Shown: positions 25,537 to 34,338 of the stretch, piece by piece | Layout of the letters: each line of letters begins with the position of its first letter | Numbering within the stretch: position 1 is the first letter of the stretch | NCBI GenBank assembly: GCA_035536315.1 | Contig: DATLOJ010000157.1 | Location: 1-64,000 of the forward strand | From: DATLOJ01 sp035536315 | Lineage (GTDB): Bacteria; Actinomycetota; CADDZG01; JAHWKV01 | Length of the DNA stretch: 64,000 bases | Direction: 5' to 3' | The notes under the pieces: model-generated | Told to the model about the DNA's origin: nothing | Database searches by the model: none | Seen by the model: only the letters and a program-made list of their open reading frames with translations | Position numbers and translations under genes: made by a program

Positions 25537-26878
25537 CAAAGAAGGAGACAGCCTCTTTACCAACGCGCTGGAGGAGCACTTCGACGAATTCGCTCCGCTC
25601 GCAGCACGGATGCGCCCGCAGACCCTCGACGACTTTGTCGGTCAGCGTCACATGGTAGGACCGGGCAGCCCGCTGCGCTCTTTGATTGAGGCCGACAAGA
25701 TGACCTCAGTGATTCTGTGGGGGCCGCCTGGATCGGGCAAGACGACTCTTGCTCACATAGTCGCGAAGGCGACCAAGTCGCGTTACGCGGAGCTATCAGC
25801 AGTGAACGCCACAGTTGCAGAGGTAAGAAAGAACATCGCCGACGCCAAAGACGCACTTGCGGCAACTGGCAGAAGGACCTTGTTGTTCATAGACGAGATA
25901 CACCGATTCAACAAGGGACAGCAGGATGCGTTGCTCCCTGCCGTGGAAAATCGCTGGGTTGTTCTGATCGGAGCGACCACTGAGAACCCGTTCTTCGAAG
26001 TGAATTCTCCTTTGCTGTCGAGAAGCATGCTTTTTCGTCTCGAGAAGCTAACGCCTGAGGACATCAGGTCGATCGTCATGAGGACAATCGAGGATGAGGA
26101 GCGAGGACTTGGGAAGAGCGGAATAAAACTCGAGGAGGACGCCGTCGGCCACATCGTTCAAACGAGCGGAGGGGACGCGCGCTCGGCCCTTAATGCTTTG
26201 GAGGTTTGTGTTGCTGCAGCAACCGCCTCCGGCTCTTCCGTCGTAACCCTCGCCACTGCGGAGGAGACGCTGCAGCGCAGGCGCGTCGTCTACGACAAGA
26301 AGGGCGACGCCCATTACGACGTCATCTCGGCTTTCATCAAGAGCATGCGGGGGTCGGATCCTGACGCCGCGCTGTACTGGCTCGCGGTGATGCTGGAGGC
26401 CGGCGAAGATCCGCGCTTCATTGCTCGCCGGATCGTCATTTTCGCCTCGGAGGATGTTGGCAATGCCGATCCGATGGCTCTGGTCGTGAGCGTCGCGGCG
26501 TTCCACGCGCTCGAGTTTGTAGGCCTTCCCGAGGCTCACCTGAACCTGGCGCAAGCTGTGACCTATGTGGCCTCGGCACCCAAGTCGAACGCGTCAACTC
26601 TTGCGATAGGAAGAGCTGCAGACGACGTCAAGGCTGCAGCCGCCCTGGAGGTACCGGTTCATCTGAGAGGGTCGCACCCGCATCAGCCCGCCAAGATGGG
26701 CAGAGGGAAGCCTTATCTGTACCCCCATGACTTTCCGGATGCATGGGTGGATCAGAGCTACAGACCCGAAGATGCGGACCATCGCATTTACTACGCGCCC
26801 ACCGATCACGGCGCTGAGATGGCGATCAAACAGCGGCTCGACGACCTGCGGTCTCGAAGGAGTCCAACGAAAAAGTAG
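25526..26878 (+). CDS. rarA: Replication-associated recombination protein RarA (MgsA, AAA ATPase)
   Basis: AAA+ ATPase (450 aa) acting at stalled replication forks. Walker A GPPGSGKTT, Walker [11 protein letters not shown] followed by NKGQQDALLP, sensor 1 GATTENP and the C-terminal tetramerisation domain ending in the YLYPHDFP region match RarA/WRNIP1 and not RuvB or clamp-loader subunits. ATG 25526 overlaps the end of aspS by 11 bases; no later canonical start keeps the N-terminal residues typical of the family. Confidence 0.93.
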   Translation: MRSSKEGDSLFTNALEEHFDEFAPLAARMRPQTLDDFVGQRHMVGPGSPLRSLIEADKMTSVILWGPPGSGKTTLAHIVAKATKSRYAELSAVNATVAEVRKNIADAKDALAATGRRTLLFIDEIHRFNKGQQDALLPAVENRWVVLIGATTENPFFEVNSPLLSRSMLFRLEKLTPEDIRSIVMRTIEDEERGLGKSGIKLEEDAVGHIVQTSGGDARSALNALEVCVAAATASGSSVVTLATAEETLQRRRVVYDKKGDAHYDVISAFIKSMRGSDPDAALYWLAVMLEAGEDPRFIARRIVIFASEDVGNADPMALVVSVAAFHALEFVGLPEAHLNLAQAVTYVASAPKSNASTLAIGRAADDVKAAAALEVPVHLRGSHPHQPAKMGRGKPYLYPHDFPDAWVDQSYRPEDADHRIYYAPTDHGAEMAIKQRLDDLRSRRSPTKK

Positions 26879-26893
26879 CGGTAAGGTTCTGTG

Positions 26894-29542
26894 ATGGATA
26901 GCGCCCTTCTTCGCAAGACGTATCTCGACTTCTTCGCCGAAAGGCAACACGAGGTCGTTTCTTCCGCGTCCCTTGTCCCCGACGACCCAGGCCTGCTCCT
27001 GACCATTGCGGGGATGGTGCCTTTCAAGCCTTACCTCTCTGGCGAGAGGCCCCCTCCTTTTGACCGCGCCGCGTCAAGTCAGAAGTGCTTTCGTGAAGTG
27101 GATATCGATCAGGTTGGACGCAACCGCCGGACTCTGACCTTCTTCGAGATGCTCGGCAACTGGTCTTTTGGCGACTACTTCAAGAAGGAAGCTTGTGTCT
27201 GGGCCTGGGAGTTCATGACGGAGTCGTTGGGGCTTGATGGGGAGCGGTTGAGGTTCACCGTTTTCGAGACCGACGACGAAGCTGCCGACATTTGGGCGGA
27301 TGAAGTCGGCGTACCCCGAGACAGGATCATTCGCCGCTCGCGCGAGCACGGCAATTTCTGGGATATGGGCGTTGCCGGGCCGGCGGGACCATGCTCCGAG
27401 CTTCTCTACGACCTGGGGCCTGGCTTTGGCGAGGAGTTCATCGGGGGCGAGATCGACGACGAGCGTTATCTCGAGTGCTGGAACCTTGTCTTCATGCAGT
27501 ACCTCATCGACGACGACCTCCAGATCACCGGGGAGCTTCCGAACCGAAACGTCGACACGGGTATGGGTCTGGAACGCATGGCTCTTGTCCTCCAGAACGT
27601 CACGAGCGTGTTCGAGATCGACACTCTCGCCTCGCTCATGCATGCAGCTCAGGGGCTGAGCGGGAGAGTGTACGGGAGGGACGATAAACACGACGTCGCT
27701 CTCCGAGTACTTGCCGAGCACTCCAGGTCGATGACCTTTTTGATCTCCGACGGCGTCGTGCCCGGGAATGTCGGCCGTGGGTATGTACTCAGAAGGCTGA
27801 TCAGAAGGGCCGTCAGGTACGCCCGACTCCTCGGCGTGGAAAAGTCCATCATTCCCGATCTTGTCGACATCACAATCGCAACGTATGCGCCCGCATACCC
27901 CGATCTCGAGTCGAACCGGCAATTGATTCAAAGAGTCATCGAGAAGGAGGAGAACAGGTTCGCTGTGACTCTTCGCTATGGAATGGGGCTGCTGGATCAG
28001 GAGATTGCACAAGCCAAGGACAAAGGCTCGAGCTCGCTCTCAGGCGATTCAATCTTTCGTCTCCACGACACTTACGGCTTCCCGTTTGACCTGGCGGCTG
28101 AGATCGCTGCAGACGAGGGCCTTACAGTCAGTCGCGACGACTTCGACGCGTTGATGCGCGAGCAGAAGGAACGGGCCAGGGCCGCTCGTGGAAAGCCCGC
28201 GCCGGGAGAGCGCGGGGAGTTGCAGACGATAGTCCAAGAACTCGGCTCGACCGATTTCGTTGGTCACGAGACCCTGATCAGCGAAGGGACGGTCGCAGCG
28301 GTCCTGAGCGGTTCATCCGCGGTAACAGCCCTCGAGGAGGGAGCGGAGGGCGAGCTCGTTCTGGACAGGACGGCCTTCTATGCGGAGGCCGGGGGCCAGG
28401 TGGGAGATCGTGGGGAGATTCGGACCCCGACGGGAAGATTTTTGGTGGAAGACACGCAATGGGGCGTTCCCGGCCTGATCATTCACCGCGGAAGGGTCGT
28501 GTCTGGGTCGGTAGAGCGCGGTCAGATTGCATCAGGCCAGGTCGACGCCAAGCTCCGGGCGCAGGTGCGCGAAGCACACACGGCAACGCACTTGCTGCAT
28601 TGGGCTCTGAGGGATCTTTTGGGAGATCACGTGAGACAGCAGGGGTCGCTCGTAGAGCCGGGACGGTTGCGATTCGACTTCTCTCATCTGGAAGCGGTCG
28701 CTGCCGATCAGATCGAGCAGTTAGAGGAAGAGATGAACTCGCGCGTCATCACTGATGATCCAGTTCACGCCTTCTGGACGACTTACGACTACGCGGTTGA
28801 GCTGGGGGCGATGGCGCTCTTCGGAGAAAAGTACGGAGAGCATGTGAGGGTCGTCGAGGTTGGCGACTATTCGAAGGAGCTCTGCGGTGGAACTCATGTC
28901 TCTCGCAGCGGCCAGGTGGGTGTGATCAAGCTCATCCATGAAGGATCGGTCGCGGCGGGGACAAGACGTGTCGAGGCCGTAACGGGAATGGGGGGCCTGA
29001 ACTACCTCAAGAGTCAGGCGGCTCTTCTCTCGAGAGTCGCAGAGCTCCTCAAGACCAATCCGGACAGGGTGCTGGAAAAACTTCAGAAAGTGCTGGCCAC
29101 ATTGGCGGATCTCGAACGCGGAGTCGCGCAGCAGGAGGAGGCGGGTCTCAAGCAAGAGGTGGCTCGGATCATCGGTTCCGAAGAGCTCGAGAGGTTGCAG
29201 GGAGCAGCCCTTTATGTGCTGCGACGGGACGCTCTCACCCAGGATCGCCTTCGAAAGTTTGCCCTCGCGGTGCGAGAGGGAATCGGATCGGGAGCTGTGA
29301 TCATAGGCGGCCTTCATGATGGCAAGGCGAACGTAGTGGCAGCCGTTTCTGATGACCTGGTAAAGAGAGGACTCTCATCGCGGGAGCTCGTTAGCAACGC
29401 GGGACTCGTTATTGGAGGCGGCGGCGGCGGAAACGAACGCCTGGCCGTAGCTGGAGGCCCCAAGGCAATCGCGATCGACGAAGCTATCGGCGTTGCCGCG
29501 GCCAGGGCGCGTGAGGCCCTCGGGTCGCTTCCACCGATTTGA
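26894..29542 (+). CDS. alaS: Alanyl-tRNA synthetase
   Basis: Class II synthetase (882 aa) with editing and C-Ala domains. The catalytic core has the GMVPFKPY and FFEMLGNWSFGDYF motifs; the editing zinc site is H562-H566 (HTATH) with C664 and H668 (CGGTH). The DHHA1-type C-terminus contains a run of glycines near residue 850. ATG 26894 has AAGG seven bases before it; GTG 26891 directly upstream is nearly as good. The stop shares bases with the ruvX start. Confidence 0.97.
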   Translation: MDSALLRKTYLDFFAERQHEVVSSASLVPDDPGLLLTIAGMVPFKPYLSGERPPPFDRAASSQKCFREVDIDQVGRNRRTLTFFEMLGNWSFGDYFKKEACVWAWEFMTESLGLDGERLRFTVFETDDEAADIWADEVGVPRDRIIRRSREHGNFWDMGVAGPAGPCSELLYDLGPGFGEEFIGGEIDDERYLECWNLVFMQYLIDDDLQITGELPNRNVDTGMGLERMALVLQNVTSVFEIDTLASLMHAAQGLSGRVYGRDDKHDVALRVLAEHSRSMTFLISDGVVPGNVGRGYVLRRLIRRAVRYARLLGVEKSIIPDLVDITIATYAPAYPDLESNRQLIQRVIEKEENRFAVTLRYGMGLLDQEIAQAKDKGSSSLSGDSIFRLHDTYGFPFDLAAEIAADEGLTVSRDDFDALMREQKERARAARGKPAPGERGELQTIVQELGSTDFVGHETLISEGTVAAVLSGSSAVTALEEGAEGELVLDRTAFYAEAGGQVGDRGEIRTPTGRFLVEDTQWGVPGLIIHRGRVVSGSVERGQIASGQVDAKLRAQVREAHTATHLLHWALRDLLGDHVRQQGSLVEPGRLRFDFSHLEAVAADQIEQLEEEMNSRVITDDPVHAFWTTYDYAVELGAMALFGEKYGEHVRVVEVGDYSKELCGGTHVSRSGQVGVIKLIHEGSVAAGTRRVEAVTGMGGLNYLKSQAALLSRVAELLKTNPDRVLEKLQKVLATLADLERGVAQQEEAGLKQEVARIIGSEELERLQGAALYVLRRDALTQDRLRKFALAVREGIGSGAVIIGGLHDGKANVVAAVSDDLVKRGLSSRELVSNAGLVIGGGGGGNERLAVAGGPKAIAIDEAIGVAAARAREALGSLPPI

Positions 29543-29955
29543 TGGGCGCGGTTATGGCCATCGATCCTGGGGCCAAGCGAATAGGGATTGCGATCTCAGA
29601 CCCGGAGGGGACTGTTGCCGTCCCCTTGGAAGTGATCCCCAACGACGCCACGGCAATGGATCGCATAAGGGGTGCGGCAGAAAGAATCAACGCGGAGGTG
29701 GTTGTCGTGGGCCTGCCGGTGAGACTGGACGGCAAGGAGGGGGCCGAAGCCGAATCCGCCAGAGCCTTCGCGTCGGCCGTTTTCGAAAGTTTGGGTATTC
29801 CGGTCCACATGCTGGACGAGCGATTGAGCTCGAAACAGGTTTCGCGCGCAATGAGCCGCGGGGGGATTAACTCGCGACGCCAAAGGGGGAAGCTTGATGG
29901 TGTGGCTGCAGCAATGCTGCTGCAGTCGTATCTGGACTCGAGGAAGAAGCAATGA
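29542..29955 (+). CDS. ruvX: Putative pre-16S rRNA nuclease / Holliday junction resolvase-like (YqgF)
   Basis: YqgF/RuvX family (137 aa) with an RNase H fold: MAIDPGAKRIGIA near the N-terminus, VVGLPVRLDG in the middle and the DERLSSKQ motif. E. coli YqgF matures the 5' end of 16S rRNA. ATG 29542 overlaps the alaS stop by one base; TTG 29539 would give the TTGA overlap used elsewhere in the window. It precedes mltG, as in many bacteria. Confidence 0.93.
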   Translation: MGAVMAIDPGAKRIGIAISDPEGTVAVPLEVIPNDATAMDRIRGAAERINAEVVVVGLPVRLDGKEGAEAESARAFASAVFESLGIPVHMLDERLSSKQVSRAMSRGGINSRRQRGKLDGVAAAMLLQSYLDSRKKQ

Positions 29956-30950
29956 GAAAGCTCTTGACTCTTGGTGTTGTTCTGCTGCTGCTGGCCGGCT
30001 CGGCGGCTGTTGGATACGGATGGATCTACGACAAAGGCACACCATCCGGACGGCCCGTTCAGATAACCGTCAACCCTGGAGACTCTGGAGGAGCGATCGC
30101 ACAAGAGCTCGAAGACAAGGGCGTCGTCGAATCCGGGCTCGCCTTTCGGGTCTTCGTGCGTATCACGGGGGCGAATACAGATCTCAAAGCCGGCAAGTAC
30201 ACCCTTCGGACGGGTATGCCTTTCTCGGAGTTGCTGGAGGTTCTTAGAAAGGGGCCGCAGGAGAAATTCATTCGCCTAACAATCCCCGAGGGTTTGAATC
30301 TCGAGCAGATCGCGGGCGTGGTCGGAGAGAAGACTCACATTCCGGCCCCCGACTTCCTCGCGGCAGCAACGCCCCAAACCGTCAGGCCCTCTCCGCTGCC
30401 GCCCGACTCGGTGAACCTGGAGGGGTTTCTTTACCCAGCCACTTATTTTGTCTCTGAAGAGGAAACGCCAACTGGTCTGGTCACACGGATGGTCGAGGAG
30501 TTCGAGGAGCGGGCAGCCGAGGCGGGCTTGGGAAAGGATGGCCTCGACAGGACCCCCTACGAGTACGTGATCATCGCCTCGATGATCGAAGAGGAGGCCA
30601 AAGCGAACGAAGAACGAGGAAAGATCTCCTCGGTCATACACAACAGGCTCGAGCGTGGAATTCCACTCGGAATCGACGCAACCATTCAGTATGCGGTCAA
30701 GAAGTACGGAGGCGAGCCCCTCACTCGATCTGATCTCGAGATCGACTCTCCCTACAACAGCCGCACCAGGACGGGGCTGCCTCCCACTCCCATAGCAAGT
30801 CCGCGACTTGCATCTATCAAGGCAGCTATAGAGCCTGAGTCGACGAACCTCCTCTATTACGTTCTTGCTCCCGACTGCGTCCATCATGTGTTCACCGCCG
30901 ACTACAGCGAGTTCGAGGCGGCCAAGCAGAGAGCACCCGATAACTGCTGA
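29952..30950 (+). CDS. mltG: Endolytic murein transglycosylase MltG (YceG)
   Basis: Membrane-anchored transglycosylase (332 aa) that trims nascent peptidoglycan. One N-terminal transmembrane helix (about residues 3-24), a LysM-like region, and the YceG catalytic domain with MIEEEA (211-216, likely catalytic E213), HNRLERGIPL and SPYNSRTRTGLPPTPI are present. ATG 29952 overlaps the ruvX stop. Its own TGA (30948-30950) overlaps a CTG that is the likely aroE start. Confidence 0.95.
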   Translation: MRKLLTLGVVLLLLAGSAAVGYGWIYDKGTPSGRPVQITVNPGDSGGAIAQELEDKGVVESGLAFRVFVRITGANTDLKAGKYTLRTGMPFSELLEVLRKGPQEKFIRLTIPEGLNLEQIAGVVGEKTHIPAPDFLAAATPQTVRPSPLPPDSVNLEGFLYPATYFVSEEETPTGLVTRMVEEFEERAAEAGLGKDGLDRTPYEYVIIASMIEEEAKANEERGKISSVIHNRLERGIPLGIDATIQYAVKKYGGEPLTRSDLEIDSPYNSRTRTGLPPTPIASPRLASIKAAIEPESTNLLYYVLAPDCVHHVFTADYSEFEAAKQRAPDNC

Positions 30951-31807
30951 ACGAAACGGTTCAAACGACCGGCGAAACCAGGGTTGCCGGGATCGTGGGC
31001 GGCGAGAGCCAGGTGGCTGCGAGCCTTTCGCCGGTGATTCACAACGCCGCGTTCCGCGCTCTCGAGTTGAACTGGATTTACGTACCCTTCCCCGTGTTAC
31101 CCGGGCAGGTCCTTTCTGCTATCGAGGGTCTCGCCCGTGCGGGGGTCCGGGGGCTCAACGTCACGACGCCGCACAAAACCCATGCGGCGGGGGCTGCGAC
31201 GACGATGTCTGCGGAGGCCGCCCAGGCGAAGGCGGTCAACACCCTAGTCATGGACGGCGACTCGATCGGTGCTGACAACACGGACGGCCGCGGTCTCATT
31301 CAATTCATCGAAGGGGACCTGGGTTGGAGCCCGCGCGACAAAAGTGTCCTGATCCTCGGAACCGGGGGAGCAGCGCGCTCTGCTGCGGTTTCGCTCGCGG
31401 GGGCCGGGACTTCTGGGGTTGCGCTGGTTTCGAGGACCAGCGTCGGAGCCCGGACGGTGACGGAGTCGCTCGATTTGCCGTCGGTCAAGGGTCAGACGGG
31501 AGTCTCGAGAGACGACCTCGCGACTGCAGATTTGGTGATAAACGCGACTCCAGTGGGCGCCGGAGGCGAGTCACTCCACCTGGAGATGGCAGGTCTGAAG
31601 AAGGGGGCCGTGGTAGTTGACCTCGTCTACCAGCGGGCGGTGACCCCGCTTCTCGAAGAAGCACGCAGGCTGGGTTACGAGGCTCATAACGGGCTGGGAA
31701 TGTTGCTCCATCAGGCCGCCCTCTCATTTGAAATATGGACCGCTGTCCGCCCTCCCCTGGAATTGATGTCGGCCGCGGCGGTTTCCCACCTGGCCAGGAG
31801 TGGTTGA
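30947..31807 (+). CDS. aroE: Shikimate dehydrogenase, likely CTG start
   Basis: NADP-dependent shikimate dehydrogenase (286 aa from CTG 30947). The shikimate site SLSPVIHN, the lysine in NVTTPHK, the aspartate in DNTDGRG, and the nucleotide loop GTGGAARSA are intact. The first ATG/GTG/TTG is GTG 30995, but it would remove the first beta-strand TRVAGIVGG, which homologues have. The only in-frame candidates upstream are two CTG codons (30944, 30947) directly after an in-frame TAA. CTG 30947 forms a CTGA overlap with the mltG stop, the same four-base geometry as other pairs here. If CTG is not used, the protein starts at 30995 and lacks this strand. Confidence 0.9.
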   Translation: MNETVQTTGETRVAGIVGGESQVAASLSPVIHNAAFRALELNWIYVPFPVLPGQVLSAIEGLARAGVRGLNVTTPHKTHAAGAATTMSAEAAQAKAVNTLVMDGDSIGADNTDGRGLIQFIEGDLGWSPRDKSVLILGTGGAARSAAVSLAGAGTSGVALVSRTSVGARTVTESLDLPSVKGQTGVSRDDLATADLVINATPVGAGGESLHLEMAGLKKGAVVVDLVYQRAVTPLLEEARRLGYEAHNGLGMLLHQAALSFEIWTAVRPPLELMSAAAVSHLARSG

Positions 31808-31944
31808 GGCCCGGGCGGGCGCAGGCGCTCAAGCATGTCCACTGCCCTGCCGAAAATGAAACAAACCGGTCGCCTCGTCCTAGACTTGGAGCGGCGCAAT
31901 CGTCACGCCCGAAGGCCTGACCAGATTCGTAGGAGGTAGCAACC
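31808..31944 (+). promoter_or_regulatory. Intergenic region before the roadblock gene
   Basis: This 137-base gap separates the housekeeping operon ending in aroE from the roadblock-pilus block. TAGACT (31881-31886) is a possible -10 without a good -35. AGGAGGT (31931-31937) is a perfect Shine-Dalgarno for the next gene. No clear terminator was seen. Confidence 0.3.
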
Positions 31945-32481
31945 ATGTCGATAACAAGAGCCGACGGATTGGCGCTAACGCTCGAAGAGTTCCTGAGACA
32001 GTGCCCAGACGTGGATGCCGCAGCCGTTATTAGCTCTGACGGCCTGCCAATGGCATCGGCCCTACCCAGCCACATCCATGAGGATCGCTTGGGGGCGATG
32101 GCCGCAGCCATGCTTTCCCTGGGCGACCGGGCTGCCGAAACTTTGGGCCGCGGGCGTCTGAAGCAAGTATTTGTCGAGGGTTCAAATGGGTACGTCTTCC
32201 TGATGGCGGCGGGGCCGGCGGTCTTGTGTGCAATCACTCAGAAGAAGGCCAAGATCGGTTTGGTGATTTACGAGATGCAAACGACGGCATCCGTAGTAGG
32301 CAACATCCTCATGGAAGGGGAGGTGCGTGCCGTGCAGACAAACGCCGCCCCCGTCTCGCCGGCGCCACAGCCCGCTGCGGTCGAGGCGTCCCCGGTCGTG
32401 CCCGAGCCCAGAGCGGAGGCTTCGTCGAAGCCGGCAGATCTGCCCGCCGGCGTCACCTGGGACGACTACCAGGAGAGTTGA
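31945..32481 (+). CDS. Roadblock/LC7 domain protein (MglB/CvnB-like)
   Basis: Roadblock/LC7 protein (178 aa). The N-terminal ~115 residues have the fold's pattern, including DAAAVISSDGLPMAS and the central VFVEGSNGYVFLM strand. A long Pro/Ala-rich tail ends in an acidic WDDYQES. Such proteins often act as partners or GTPase-activating proteins of a neighbouring Ras-like GTPase, as MglB for MglA or CvnB for CvnD. The GTPase two genes downstream fits that role. ATG 31945 has AGGAGGT seven bases before it. Confidence 0.85.
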   Translation: MSITRADGLALTLEEFLRQCPDVDAAAVISSDGLPMASALPSHIHEDRLGAMAAAMLSLGDRAAETLGRGRLKQVFVEGSNGYVFLMAAGPAVLCAITQKKAKIGLVIYEMQTTASVVGNILMEGEVRAVQTNAAPVSPAPQPAAVEASPVVPEPRAEASSKPADLPAGVTWDDYQES

Positions 32482-32541
32482 GGCCAACAAGTGGACCTTA
32501 AGCGAATTATGCGTCGACCTACTTCTGCGGAGGCCCACTAG

Positions 32542-33474
32542 ATGACCGCGCTCTCAGGATCGCTCGACGTTTTTGCCCTCCCGGACGTCTTGCGTCTGGT
32601 GGCTCAAAACAGGGTGACCGGCGCGCTTCACGTTAACCGGGATAGCGGCGACGGCGTAATCTATTTCACCAACGGAACCGTTCAATTTGCCGACTCATCC
32701 CTGACGCACGACTTGCTCGGCCAGCGGCTCGTCGGTGCAAAGGTTCTCTCACAGAATCAGCTTCTCAAGGTCCTCGACGAACAAAAGCGCAGCGGGGGAG
32801 CCTTGCACGAGCTTCTCATCGAGAAGAAGTTGCTGAACGACGAAACTCTGAACGCCCATCTCAGGGAGCAGGCCGAGGAGGCGATCTATTCCCTCCTGCA
32901 GTGGGACGTTGGTAGCTTCAACGTCGAGCCCGGAGAGGAGCTCGAGCAGGACATTGGAATGGCCGTTTCGGTGGACAACCTGCTTATGGAATCCTCGAGG
33001 AGGCTGGAAGAGTGGGAGGTCATTCGCCGAAAGATTCCAGCTGTGGAGGCTGTCGTCGTGATGGCCGCAGACCCCCCCGACGAGTCTTCCGACATCAACA
33101 TCAAACCGGATGAGTGGAAGCTGCTCGTAATCGTCGACGGCTCACGCTCGGTCAGGGATATCTCGCTCGCAGCCGGCCGGTCCGAGTTCGACACGTGCAA
33201 GGTTCTGTACGGACTTGTGACCGCGGGTCTGGTCAAGGTCATCGGCGATTACGCCCCCGCTGAAGAGGAGCCGTCCAAAGAGGAGAAAGATCCGGCCCCC
33301 GTGAAGCCCGACGAACGCCGTTCGGAACGGCGGGTAGCCGCCCCGAACGGGAAGCCAACGCGCGCGGCCGAGCCCGTACAGGAATCCGACGAGGGAGCCG
33401 AAGCAGCTCATGCGGAAGCATCAATTTCCAAGGAGGTACTGCAGCGCCTGATTGCAGGCGTGAGGGACCTGTAA
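32542..33474 (+). CDS. DUF4388 (PATAN) domain protein
   Basis: 310 aa. Residues ~4-110 match the DUF4388/PATAN pattern (GSLDVFALPDVLRLV, VTGALHV, VIYFTNGTVQFA), followed by a helical region with a second winged-helix-like part (residues ~185-235) and a low-complexity acidic/basic linker. DUF4388 proteins are found in signalling and gliding or pilus regulation in several phyla; the molecular role is unknown. It lies between the roadblock and GTPase genes, where conservons carry the DUF742 gene. ATG 32542 directly follows a TAG; GGAGG (32529-32533) is its Shine-Dalgarno. Confidence 0.8.
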   Translation: MTALSGSLDVFALPDVLRLVAQNRVTGALHVNRDSGDGVIYFTNGTVQFADSSLTHDLLGQRLVGAKVLSQNQLLKVLDEQKRSGGALHELLIEKKLLNDETLNAHLREQAEEAIYSLLQWDVGSFNVEPGEELEQDIGMAVSVDNLLMESSRRLEEWEVIRRKIPAVEAVVVMAADPPDESSDINIKPDEWKLLVIVDGSRSVRDISLAAGRSEFDTCKVLYGLVTAGLVKVIGDYAPAEEEPSKEEKDPAPVKPDERRSERRVAAPNGKPTRAAEPVQESDEGAEAAHAEASISKEVLQRLIAGVRDL

Positions 33475-33478
33475 GCCT

Positions 33479-34027
33479 TTGGCCACCGTCAAGGTGGTCG
33501 TTACCGGTCCGTTCGCAGCCGGGAAGACGACCTTCATTCGAACCGTATCCGAGATCGCGGTCATCTCTACCGAGCGCAATGTCACGGATCACAGCGCCGA
33601 GAAAAAGGGAAGAACCACGGTGGCGATGGACTTCGGAAGAATCACTATCGATGAGTCGCTGGTCCTTTATCTATTCGGAACCCCCGGCCAGGAGAGGTTC
33701 GATTTTATGTGGGAGATCTTGTCCGAGGGCATGCTTGGGTTCATCCTGCTGCTGGACCCGGTGGACAAGGAATCCTTTGAGGATGCGCGGAAAATATTGA
33801 ACGCCTTTCTGGGGTACGGGGATGTTCCTTTTGTCGTCGCCGTCAACAAGCATGACGACGACGAAGCTGGTGCGGCGATTGCCCGGGCCGAGTTGGCTCT
33901 TGCGGACTCAGTACCCATCGTCCCGGTGGACGCGCGCGACCTCGAGAGCGTCAAAGGGGTCCTGCTCGAGCTGCTGTTGTTGGTTGTGAAGACAAGGGAA
34001 AATCAGCAGGTTCTGAGTCCCGGCTAA
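33479..34027 (+). CDS. Ras-like small GTPase (MglA/CvnD-like)
   Basis: Small GTPase (182 aa) with P-loop GPFAAGKTT (10-18), switch II LFGTPGQERF (65-74) and NKHD (123-126). The G3 motif has Gly where classical Ras proteins have Asp before the TPGQ stretch, as in the actinobacterial conservon GTPases. With the roadblock protein it could form a switch controlling the pilus motors encoded just downstream, as MglA-MglB does in Myxococcus and Thermus; this link is an inference. The start is TTG 33479, four bases after the DUF4388 stop. Confidence 0.87.
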   Translation: MATVKVVVTGPFAAGKTTFIRTVSEIAVISTERNVTDHSAEKKGRTTVAMDFGRITIDESLVLYLFGTPGQERFDFMWEILSEGMLGFILLLDPVDKESFEDARKILNAFLGYGDVPFVVAVNKHDDDEAGAAIARAELALADSVPIVPVDARDLESVKGVLLELLLLVVKTRENQQVLSPG

Positions 34028-34029
34028 AT

Positions 34030-34281
34030 ATGGGTTTCTTCAGCCGCCTCTTTCGAGGAAAGAAAAAGAACAGAGCCCCCGGCTGGAATTGGGCCCTGGG
34101 TTCGGGGGTTCACCTTGCTCCGCCTCCACCGCCACCCCTGAAAGCCGACGACAACGACACCGACTGGCCCGCAGGGCGGGTCGTTTTGGGGTTTGAGAAC
34201 GGGACCCTTCATTCCCTCGAGGAAAGCAACAGGCTCGTTGCCGATTTTGTGAAGGCAGCAGATCGAATATTCAGCCCGTAA
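34030..34281 (+). CDS. Hypothetical 83-aa protein between GTPase and pilB
   Basis: No family recognised. The N-terminus MGFFSRLFRGKKK is a basic amphipathic stretch that could bind membrane; the middle has six consecutive prolines (PPPPPP, about residues 32-37), and the C-terminal half looks globular (VVLGFENGTLHSLEES). The ATG lies two bases after the GTPase stop, on the same strand in an otherwise packed operon, which supports it being real. A role with the GTPase or the PilB motor is possible from position only. Confidence 0.6.
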   Translation: MGFFSRLFRGKKKNRAPGWNWALGSGVHLAPPPPPPLKADDNDTDWPAGRVVLGFENGTLHSLEESNRLVADFVKAADRIFSP

Positions 34282-34338
34282 AGGCGTAGGAGCGTGTCTG
34301 CGCTGGAGTTATAGTCGTTAGGTGACGGGGACGGTCAG

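Noticed and set aside
30995..31807. aroE starting at GTG 30995
   Set aside because: It loses the first beta-strand, which is encoded upstream in frame. Kept only as an alternative.
32491..32541. 16-codon GTG frame ending in TAG directly before the DUF4388 ATG
   Set aside because: No Shine-Dalgarno before the GTG, and the DUF4388 gene has its own GGAGG; coincidence cannot be excluded.
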